From the NCBI GenBank assembly GCA_964621755.1, contig CAZUPI010000040.1, positions 1 to 22,527 on the forward strand: DNA of 22,527 nucleotides. Reading direction: 5' to 3'. The DNA comes from UMGS1696 sp964621755 (lineage in GTDB: Bacteria > Bacillota > Clostridia > Oscillospirales > CAG-272). The stretch's first letter is position 1. Each line of letters begins with the position of its first letter. Below are positions 7,047-14,325 of this stretch, in pieces. Below the pieces are notes generated by a model. It did not search any database. It had not been told where the DNA came from and was given only the letters and a program-made list of their open reading frames with translations. Made by a program: the position numbers and the translations under genes.

Positions 7047-7436
7047 ATGAAAAAGTTTCTAATTGTTGTTTTCGCTGTATGCCTGCTGTTTGTACAAGCT
7101 GTTCCTACATTTGCCGCTGCAAAGACTTCCGTCGTGCCTTTATGGGATAATGTTCGGCAAATTGATTGCAATGTTAGTTTTTCAGGTACAAGTGGAAAAG
7201 TTAGGTGTACTGTTACTGGCTGTGCGGGAACGACCTCAATTAGCGGAACGGCAACACTTTACATAGGTAAAACTAAAGTGGACAGCTGGGATATAACCGG
7301 AAACAGTGTTGCAGTATTATCAGAAACCTTCACGGGAATCAGTGGGACTACCTACCGGTTGGAACTCGACATTAAAGTGACAACAAACGGCGTTGTGGAA
7401 CCAATTACTATGGAAGATTCAGCGACGTGTCCTTGA
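7047..7436 (+). CDS. Small secreted protein of unknown function
   Basis: The protein has 129 residues with a Sec signal peptide (MKKFLIVVFAVCLLFVQAVP, cleavage likely after TFA or TFAA near residues 23-24), leaving about 105 exported residues. The mature part is rich in Ser, Thr, Gly and Val in alternating pattern, suggesting a beta-sandwich. It has four cysteines: DC near the start, VRCTVTGC in the middle and one next to the C-terminal Pro. The start is ATG 7047, six bases after AAAGGGGGAG. ATG 7041 abuts that site and ATG 7017 has none. It lies between the sigma pair and the ABC operon, so it may be part of their regulon or a cargo of the transporter. I recognise no named family. Confidence 0.7.
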   Translation: MKKFLIVVFAVCLLFVQAVPTFAAAKTSVVPLWDNVRQIDCNVSFSGTSGKVRCTVTGCAGTTSISGTATLYIGKTKVDSWDITGNSVAVLSETFTGISGTTYRLELDIKVTTNGVVEPITMEDSATCP

Positions 7437-7747
7437 AGGCAAACAAAGTAAGACTAATACATTTTCGTCAATATGATTTTTAACTTCTTTGGTTTTACTG
7501 CTTGGAGAAGATAAAAAATTTTCAGTCAAAGTAGATTGAGACCACATAACATTAACGAGCGTTAAAAATCTATCTACTGCAAGGCAAGAAGCGAAGGCAT
7601 CAAGCGCTTTCGCTTTTTGCCTTAATGACAAAAACCAAATAATTTAGGGAATAATATTTTTGTAAAAATAATTTCTAACTGCGTTTATGTTATGAATGAA
7701 ATAAGACGATATATAGGAGTCGAACGATGAAAACGAGGTAAAATTAT
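7437..7747. other. Gap with a compound inverted-repeat element (7530-7623)
   Basis: AGTAGAT (7530-7536) and ATCTACT (7572-7578) enclose TTAACG-AG-CGTTAA (7552-7565). A second hairpin follows directly: AAGGCAA/TTGCCTT (7581-7587/7617-7623) with an inner AGCGAA/TTCGCT stem (7590-7595/7609-7614). A reverse-strand frame of 70 codons crosses it but lacks the look of a real gene. Near the end, ATGAAAACGAGGTAA (7727-7741) is a four-codon ORF behind AGGAG, in frame with the lipoprotein. Confidence 0.45.
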
Positions 7748-9037
7748 ATGTGTAACAAAAAAATAGCATCATTATTTCTGTTCATGTTAGCTATGCTTAT
7801 TGCCGTGCTCGGCTTGATGAGCGGCTGCCAACAACACAACGATACCTCCGACCCCTCTCTGACAGAAGACAATTTCCTTCCAACGCCTACCTATGATGAG
7901 ATATATGCGACAGGAGAATTCTCCGACACACAAGCAACTCCTTCGAGTCAGCGGGTGAGGGTTTTACCAACGCATGATACAGTCTACACCTTTTATACAG
8001 AGTGGAGTCGCTCATATGTGGAGGAAGATGGGGGAATTTCTACTTATTCTCTCTGTCAGGACCCTGTGTGCAATCATACCGCACTTCCGTGCATTGCCTA
8101 TGCTGCCAGAACGTCTGGAAATATCATTGAAGCGGAAGGAAAACTGTATCTACTTCTTTATACTAACGGAGAAAAATATATAAAATTAGCGGAGTATGAT
8201 CCTTCGACCGGGAGCTATACAACTCTTGAAGAATATGATAACGGTGGAGAACTTCTCGTGCGCCTTGGAAGATATCTTTATTATTATATCATCCGTGTAG
8301 ACAATGAGACGGAGATGGGGAAGCTGCAGACGACAAGATTGCTCTATCGCTATGATATCAAGGAAAGAGAGTGTGTTAAAATTGCGGAAATGTCACCGAA
8401 CAGGCTCTTTTATTATCCATCCGGTATCAATGGAGCGATCTATTACATGGATGCGTCAAGAAATCTCTGTCGGTGCGATGCGAATTTTCAAAATGTGGAA
8501 ACACTTGTGAGGACGGCAAACGTGATGAATTATCAGGTTGTTTCGAATAAGATTTACTACCTTACAAAGGATAGCGATCAGGTATTCGGCACACTTGCTT
8601 GTTTGAATTTGGAGGATTTGTCCACAGACACATTATACAATGATGTGACGTGGTTTTGCATTGATGAAGGCACCTTGTATTATACACAATATACCCCGAT
8701 TGAAGCATTTACTTGGGATTTCCCGACAACAGACGAAGAAGGAAATCGGATAATTGAATTAACACCCATCATGGTGTCACACGGTAATATGATTTATCAA
8801 ATTTCTCTTGACAAGTCGGGAGAGAAAGGTTCAAAGATTCCCGTTTGTGCAGGGCTTGCCGATCAGGACTGTTATTTGGGTGAGGTTTTTGCAATATGCA
8901 ATGGCTATATTTATGCTCAGATAAAAGAACCTTATGAGGAAGGAACAAAAAAGGGAATGTTGACTGGGATTGGTGCTGTCAACCTGTCAAGTGGTATCGC
9001 TTGCCTGATTGACTGTGAGACAGTTCTATACTCATGA
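7748..9037 (+). CDS. Lipoprotein with propeller-like repeats, first gene of the ABC operon
   Basis: This 429-residue protein has a lipoprotein signal (hydrophobic residues 6-23, lipobox LMSGC with Cys27) and would be anchored outside the membrane. After a Thr/Pro/Ser-rich linker comes a motif with cysteines at 103, 108 and 115 (LCQDPVCNHTALPC), similar to a feature of many Oscillospiraceae lipoproteins beside ABC transporters. The remainder has repeated blade-like units (GKLYLLLYTNGEKYIKLAEY, GRYLYYYIIR, GAIYYMDASRNLCRCD, NKIYYLTKDSD, GTLYYTQYT), resembling the DUF5050 beta-propeller type. It probably senses or binds something at the cell surface. The ribosome binding site is the GAGG at 7735-7738. 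Its stop overlaps the permease start (ATGATGA), so the two are coupled. The ligand is unknown. Confidence 0.75.
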   Translation: MCNKKIASLFLFMLAMLIAVLGLMSGCQQHNDTSDPSLTEDNFLPTPTYDEIYATGEFSDTQATPSSQRVRVLPTHDTVYTFYTEWSRSYVEEDGGISTYSLCQDPVCNHTALPCIAYAARTSGNIIEAEGKLYLLLYTNGEKYIKLAEYDPSTGSYTTLEEYDNGGELLVRLGRYLYYYIIRVDNETEMGKLQTTRLLYRYDIKERECVKIAEMSPNRLFYYPSGINGAIYYMDASRNLCRCDANFQNVETLVRTANVMNYQVVSNKIYYLTKDSDQVFGTLACLNLEDLSTDTLYNDVTWFCIDEGTLYYTQYTPIEAFTWDFPTTDEEGNRIIELTPIMVSHGNMIYQISLDKSGEKGSKIPVCAGLADQDCYLGEVFAICNGYIYAQIKEPYEEGTKKGMLTGIGAVNLSSGIACLIDCETVLYS

Positions 9038-11142
9038 TGAAACTTCTTTTCTACCAATTTCTGCGGTTTCTGTCGGATGGAAAAAAGATTGCTGTAATTT
9101 TCATTCTATTAGTTTTAAATCTTCTATCATTCACTTTTTTCCTTCAAACTGACGCGGAAGTACAGCAAACTGAAATATTGGGAGACAGCACACGGTTTTC
9201 CCGAACGAATATCAATGATACCGTAGAAAATGCGGAAGAATACCGAGAGAATCTGACACTTGCCTATGAAACAGCTGTCCACGATAGAAAAGCGGCAGCG
9301 GGGCAATATGCGATGTATCAGGATCAGTTGATCTCGCGGTATGGAGAACTGCTTGCTTCCGCAGATCCTTCGGACGATTCTTTTTCCGATTCCCGCTTTT
9401 TTGTGTATTCATACGACAGTATTTTTATGGCTGTCGCCGTTTTGCTTTTTTCGCTCACGATCTACACAGAAGATGTTTCGCTTGACATTAATCCGATTCT
9501 GCGGACAACAAAAAAAGGAAGATTTCCTTTATCTATCGCGAAACAGCTTGCGGTGATATTATTTTCGATGGGGATTGTCGGGTGTTTTCTTATTGCTGAT
9601 CTTCTTATCTTTGGCAGAGATTTGCATATGAACGCCCCCATACAAACGCTACCGGGAATGGCAATTTGCCCGTATTCCTTTACAATAGGGGGGTATCTTG
9701 CCATTGTGTATCTTGGAAAACTGATGTGCGTTTTGCTCTTCACTTACTTTTGCCTTCCGGTGATCTGTTTTTTCGGAAACGTGATTGTAGGCAGTGGAAT
9801 GGCTATTGTTGCCGCTGCGCTTTGTTGGGCAACATCTCTTGTCTCTGTCCCTTCTATTTTTCATCCATCGAATTATATCAGCTTGTATGAGACATCTAAA
9901 ATCAATTCTCTGTTCTCACGTTATCGAGCAATCGCGTTTGGCGAACATCAGTATTCTGCTATTGTTGTCGTTTCTGTTGGAATTATCCTTTGTATGATCC
10001 TACTGTCTGCCCTGGTGGGGTGGCTTACTACAGTGCGCCATAGAAACTTGTTGCCAAAGAGGGAAAAGTTCCAAAAACACACGAAGCAGAGCACCAAACG
10101 AATTTCCAAAGTGATTATTCGCAACTATCCGACCTCTCTCTTTGCTTTTGAATTGTATAAAGGCGTGTTCTCGTCAAGAAACTATATCCTTCTTCTTATC
10201 GCTTTATCAACGAGCGTCTGTATCAATTTGAATGGGACATCCATCGCTTCACAATCTGTGAATGAACGGTTATACAGAGAATATATGGAGGGATATTCCG
10301 GTGAAACAGTAGAAGACAGCTTGTGGACAGCTTTTAAATCTGAGGATATAGCCGCAACTGGAGCGATTCTTGATAATAAAGTGCAGATACTTCGGTCGTC
10401 TGAAACTGCTTTCGCGCGTGGTGAACTTACATTAGAGGATTACGAAGAAATTTTGGATGAATGCGCGGATGCTTCGATACGGGAGGAAGTTTTTTCGCGT
10501 ATAGAAGAATATGATACTTATCTCTCGAAAAAAGCGTCGGTTAGTTTTGTTTACGACACTGGGTGGAATCTGGTATTTCAACGTTCAGCGGATATTCCTG
10601 TTTATTTTGCGCTGCTGCTTTTGGCGGTTGGATTGTCCACGATGGAAAGTGAGAAAAGAACATCAGCCGTTGGGATGGAAGAAATCGTCCGAACGACAAA
10701 GTTCGGTCGCGCTAAAACCTTCCTTTGCAAACAGGCGATTGTAACTCTTTGCTGCGCCGTCGTTTTTATCATCTCAGAGGGAGTGTCTGTTGCATCAATA
10801 GCACGAGATTTCCCGCTTTCTCTGCCCAACGCCGCTGCTCGCTCTTTGCTTATATTTACTGATCAATCTCCAGAAAAAACGATTGGTGTGATGTTGGTTC
10901 TTCACGAATTGTTCCGATGGTTGCATTTGTGGATGTTTTCATTATTCTTTTCCGGGACAGCGGGACTCTTGAAAAATCGTTTGATCTCCATCATCATTGG
11001 TGTTTGTGTATTGCTGTCGCCGATTTTGTTTTCGTGGGAAGGAGTCCTGTTTACACATCCTCTCTATCAAATCGGCACAATGGCTGTGGTTTTATTCACG
11101 CTTGTTATTCTCTTCTGCGCGTTCCGAAAATGGACAAAATGA
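9034..11142 (+). CDS. Duplicated ABC-2-like permease
   Basis: This 702-residue polytopic membrane protein resembles two fused permease units. Each unit has a first helix (about 17-37 and 383-399), a long extracytoplasmic loop (about 38-128 and 400-520), then several more helices. The equivalent motif ILRTTKKGR (about 155-163) in the first half recurs as IVRTTKFGR (about 551-559) in the second, each followed by a basic segment, K-Q and a membrane helix. It would form the channel worked by the ATPase at 13352. The start overlaps the lipoprotein stop. The next gene follows after 22 bases. Substrate and direction are unknown; ABC-2 type architecture favours export or antimicrobial-peptide handling. 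Confidence 0.72.
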   Translation: MMKLLFYQFLRFLSDGKKIAVIFILLVLNLLSFTFFLQTDAEVQQTEILGDSTRFSRTNINDTVENAEEYRENLTLAYETAVHDRKAAAGQYAMYQDQLISRYGELLASADPSDDSFSDSRFFVYSYDSIFMAVAVLLFSLTIYTEDVSLDINPILRTTKKGRFPLSIAKQLAVILFSMGIVGCFLIADLLIFGRDLHMNAPIQTLPGMAICPYSFTIGGYLAIVYLGKLMCVLLFTYFCLPVICFFGNVIVGSGMAIVAAALCWATSLVSVPSIFHPSNYISLYETSKINSLFSRYRAIAFGEHQYSAIVVVSVGIILCMILLSALVGWLTTVRHRNLLPKREKFQKHTKQSTKRISKVIIRNYPTSLFAFELYKGVFSSRNYILLLIALSTSVCINLNGTSIASQSVNERLYREYMEGYSGETVEDSLWTAFKSEDIAATGAILDNKVQILRSSETAFARGELTLEDYEEILDECADASIREEVFSRIEEYDTYLSKKASVSFVYDTGWNLVFQRSADIPVYFALLLLAVGLSTMESEKRTSAVGMEEIVRTTKFGRAKTFLCKQAIVTLCCAVVFIISEGVSVASIARDFPLSLPNAAARSLLIFTDQSPEKTIGVMLVLHELFRWLHLWMFSLFFSGTAGLLKNRLISIIIGVCVLLSPILFSWEGVLFTHPLYQIGTMAVVLFTLVILFCAFRKWTK

Positions 11143-11164
11143 AAACCGAAAGGTGGTTTTGAAC

Positions 11165-13348
11165 TTGAGAAAAATAATAATTAAAAGAGTGTTAGGGGTT
11201 CTCGCCTGTTTGTTCGCTTTCTGTATTTCTGGGTGTGCCGCAAAAGATGCAATGCCCGAGACTATTGTGTTGGAATCGGTCTATACCAAAGACCTCATTT
11301 CCTTAGACGATTACTTTGTTCCCTCTGGGTTTCTTGAACTGTCGGAAAGTACGCTTTATGTTTACGGGTCGAAAGAAGGTTCGATATGTGTTGCAAAAGT
11401 GGAAACCCCGTCCTTTGTTGTTTCCTATGTGGATACGGCGATTGCATCTGTTCCCATGAGTGCATGCAAAACCAACGGAGGATATGCTGTTCTGACCGTT
11501 TCTTATGATACTTCCACATATGAAGAAACGGCTGCGCTCCGTGTTATATCAGAAGATGGGATGGAGAAAGGCATGTTTCCTATTCCCATATCCGTAGGCG
11601 AAGGGGAACAGTGTGAAATGTGGGCTGAAGGGGAGAAGGTATATATTTCTACGTCAAGCGAATGTAGGGTTGTCTATACGGATACAGGGGAATCGGAACT
11701 TCTGTTTTCTTTTGACTCGCTTGGTACTTTTATCAGCGTGTCTATATTGGACGCTTCTCCCGTATTTTTAGTGGAGAATCAGTATGGTGAGCAGGAGGTA
11801 TACAGCCTTGACAGGAATGCCGATTTGTATCGATTGGATATAGATAAAGAGAATTTGAAAACCGCACATCAGGTTTATCTTTTGTCGGATTCCGAGCTGT
11901 TGATTCGGAATACGCAAGGTTTTTATACAATAGGGAAAGAATTATCTCCGCTCATGAATTGGATAAACTCCTGCATTGTGGAAGAAGATGTCATAGATTG
12001 TGTTTTATCTGAAACATCGCAAATGTTTCTTTTGTATCGGGAACCATCTTCGGAGGATCAGATTTTTCTCTATTCTTTGAAACCGTCGACTAACACAAAA
12101 ATGAACGAAAGAACAGTTATTCATGTATCTTATAGAGAATCAGGTGTTAATATTCTTCCGAAAGTGGCAGCTCAATATAATGCGCAGTCGCAAGATTATT
12201 TTGTTATATGCGAAGAAAAGGCAACCATATTCACAGAAACATCTGAGCAAAGCGCTTTTCTGCTTTCTGAATTCGATAAGCAAATTCTAAATGGCACAGC
12301 TGGTGATGTCATTGTGACCAATTCGGATGATATTGGGAAGTACGCGGAAAAAAATGTATTGTGCGACTTATCCGAATTCACCCAATCGGATTCGATTCTT
12401 TCAGAAAAAGATTTTTGGCCTTGTGTGCTTGAATCTCTCGAATATCAAGATCATCTGTATGCGTTGACCCCCTCTTTTTATATTCGGACATTAGTCGGAA
12501 AAAGCGATCTTCTTCCGGAAAGCGGATGGAATCTTAGCGGATTTTTAGATTTTTCAGCAACACTTTTAGATGATCAACAATTGCTCCCTGTCATGAACCG
12601 TGATAATTGGAAAAACATTCTTCTTTCGTATAGTGTGGGAGCATACGTTGATTTAAAAGCCGGAAATTGCACATTTACAGACTCCTCCTTTATTGATACA
12701 CTGTGTTTTCTGAACGCTCTCCCAGAGCAATTTCAGCGGCAATCGGGAAGCAGTGAATTTATTTTATACCGTGAAGGAAACTATTTGCTATATCAGGCTA
12801 CAATAGGACGTCCGGCTGATATCTTGGCATTGACGGTTCGTTTTGGAGACGAAGATATAAATATGATCGGGTATCCTGGCAAGACAAAAGGCGTATCTGC
12901 TGTTATACCATCTGATTGTTATGCTATTTCTGCTACTAGTCCTGTTAAAGAGGGCGCATGGGAGTTTATTTGCTATATGATGACAGAAAATCGGCATATC
13001 GTGCATTCAGATGATTCTATCCCATCCTTGAAGGATTCATATGAGGAATGGGTGGAAGCAGGGCAAAAGTATGTTTATCAATTTGACGGAAATACAGAAA
13101 TATATATGCCTTTAGAGGAAGGTATGGTAGCAGAGGGAGCTATAGGTATTTATCAAATTTCAGATAAAATCATGACTAAATTCCAAAAATGGCTTGAATC
13201 GATGGATTCTGTTTCTATATTACCACAAACAGTCTCAGAAATTATTGAGGAAGAGTGTAGCCGGTATTTTGAAGGTGTGCAAACAGAAGAAGAAACAGCA
13301 AATATTATCCAAAGTCGCGTAGGGTTATACTTAAGCGAAAGGAATTAA
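11165..13348 (+). CDS. Lipoprotein combining a propeller-like region with a solute-binding-protein-like region
   Basis: About 727 residues. The start chosen is TTG 11165, eight bases after AAAGGTGG (11149-11156); an earlier in-frame ATG at 10997 lies inside the permease gene. The signal ends in a lipobox (FCISGC, Cys24). Residues about 40-310 contain short beta-rich repeats like the first lipoprotein. From about 320 the pattern changes to that of extracellular solute-binding proteins (family 1 type): VIHVSYRESGVNILPKVAAQ, then LNGTAGDVIVTNSDDIGKYAE, YQDHLYALTPSF, and ISATSPVKEGAWEFICYMM. Such a fusion would combine surface sensing with substrate capture for the permease and ATPase on either side. 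The fold calls rest on sequence feel, not a search. Confidence 0.68.
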   Translation: MRKIIIKRVLGVLACLFAFCISGCAAKDAMPETIVLESVYTKDLISLDDYFVPSGFLELSESTLYVYGSKEGSICVAKVETPSFVVSYVDTAIASVPMSACKTNGGYAVLTVSYDTSTYEETAALRVISEDGMEKGMFPIPISVGEGEQCEMWAEGEKVYISTSSECRVVYTDTGESELLFSFDSLGTFISVSILDASPVFLVENQYGEQEVYSLDRNADLYRLDIDKENLKTAHQVYLLSDSELLIRNTQGFYTIGKELSPLMNWINSCIVEEDVIDCVLSETSQMFLLYREPSSEDQIFLYSLKPSTNTKMNERTVIHVSYRESGVNILPKVAAQYNAQSQDYFVICEEKATIFTETSEQSAFLLSEFDKQILNGTAGDVIVTNSDDIGKYAEKNVLCDLSEFTQSDSILSEKDFWPCVLESLEYQDHLYALTPSFYIRTLVGKSDLLPESGWNLSGFLDFSATLLDDQQLLPVMNRDNWKNILLSYSVGAYVDLKAGNCTFTDSSFIDTLCFLNALPEQFQRQSGSSEFILYREGNYLLYQATIGRPADILALTVRFGDEDINMIGYPGKTKGVSAVIPSDCYAISATSPVKEGAWEFICYMMTENRHIVHSDDSIPSLKDSYEEWVEAGQKYVYQFDGNTEIYMPLEEGMVAEGAIGIYQISDKIMTKFQKWLESMDSVSILPQTVSEIIEEECSRYFEGVQTEEETANIIQSRVGLYLSERN

Positions 13349-13351
13349 AGC

Positions 13352-14251
13352 ATGAAATTATATCTTGATGAAATTTCAAAAGCATACAGAACGAATCGTG
13401 CACTTGATCGCTTCACTGCCGCTCTTTTTCCTGGCATTTACGCCTTGCTTGGTCCGAATGGATCGGGAAAATCAACGCTTATAAACATCCTAACGGATAA
13501 TATTAAAGCTGACTCTGGAAAGATCACCTACACTTCCAACGATGGAATTACCGAAAATGTTCTCAAAATGGGAGTACGCTTCCGCGAAAAGCTTGGTTTT
13601 ATGCCACAGTATCCAGGGCTCTATGCTAATTTTACAGTAGAGAGGTTCATGTGGTATATGGCGGCTTTGAAGGGGATGGAGAAAGTGAAGGCAAAACAAC
13701 AGATTCCCGAAATTCTCGCGGCAGTGGAACTGGACGATGTGCCAAAACGCAAGATCGGTACGCTGTCCGGCGGGATGAAGCAGCGTCTGACGCTGGCACA
13801 AGCGGTTCTTGGCGATCCGGAAATCTTAATTCTCGATGAACCGACGGCGGGGCTGGACCCCAAACAGCGGATAGCGATACGGAACTATATTTCAAAAATC
13901 GCATTCGAGAAAATTGTATTGATTGCAACACACGTTGTATCGGATATCGAATTTATCGCCCGTGACATTATTATGCTGAAAAAAGGTGTGATTGTAGATA
14001 TTGCCCCGCCGCATGAACTGACGCGAAAGATTGAGGGGAAAGTCTGGAATATCCCATGTATGGAAGCGGAAGTACAATCGTTGCAAGAGAAATTTCGCGT
14101 AACAAACATAGCGAGAGAGGAAGAAACCGGCGCAGTATTGCTTCGTGTGTTGGCAGACGAAATGCCGGATACACGGGCAAAGGCGGTTTCGCCGACATTG
14201 GAAGATTATTACCTGTATGTATTCGGGGAATCTTCTGTGGGTGGTGCGTAA
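13352..14251 (+). CDS. ABC transporter ATP-binding protein
   Basis: This 299-residue ATPase has a complete motif set: Walker A GPNGSGKST (residues 34-42), Q-loop Gln86, signature LSGGMKQR (138-145), Walker B ILILDEP (158-164), D-loop AGLDP and H-loop His194 (IATHVV). The last 70 residues are a small accessory domain typical of ABC-2 export ATPases. It starts three bases after the preceding stop, behind AAAGGAA. It would power the duplicated permease at 9034. The stop codon overlaps the GTG of a short frame that looks like the beginning of a second permease. Confidence 0.93.
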   Translation: MKLYLDEISKAYRTNRALDRFTAALFPGIYALLGPNGSGKSTLINILTDNIKADSGKITYTSNDGITENVLKMGVRFREKLGFMPQYPGLYANFTVERFMWYMAALKGMEKVKAKQQIPEILAAVELDDVPKRKIGTLSGGMKQRLTLAQAVLGDPEILILDEPTAGLDPKQRIAIRNYISKIAFEKIVLIATHVVSDIEFIARDIIMLKKGVIVDIAPPHELTRKIEGKVWNIPCMEAEVQSLQEKFRVTNIAREEETGAVLLRVLADEMPDTRAKAVSPTLEDYYLYVFGESSVGGA

Positions 14252-14280
14252 GGAATGGAGGACAAGGAAAGTTTTTGAAT
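14244..14280 (+). pseudogene. Possible stump of a second permease gene
   Basis: GTG overlapping the ATPase stop opens a frame reading VRKEWRTRKVFE, the kind of short basic start seen in ABC-2 permeases that follow their ATPase. The frame then runs into sequence that belongs to the next gene's promoter and start. If correct, the ABC operon was cut about 12 codons into this gene when the dGTPase module joined. The evidence is short and circumstantial. Confidence 0.35.
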
Positions 14281-14302
14281 GTTCTTTGAACATAAATATA
14301 CT
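14275..14302 (+). promoter_or_regulatory. Promoter with central operator for the dGTPase gene
   Basis: TTGAAT, a 16-base spacer, then TATACT. The spacer contains TGTTC-TTT-GAACA (14280-14292), a symmetric site placed where a repressor would block polymerase. Confidence 0.5.
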
Positions 14303-14325
14303 TATAACAGAAAGAATGAAAAAAG

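Noticed and set aside
7419..7631. 70-codon reverse-strand ORF
   Set aside because: It overlaps inverted repeats and the end of the secreted-protein gene, with no convincing start signal; more likely a by-product of the repeat element.
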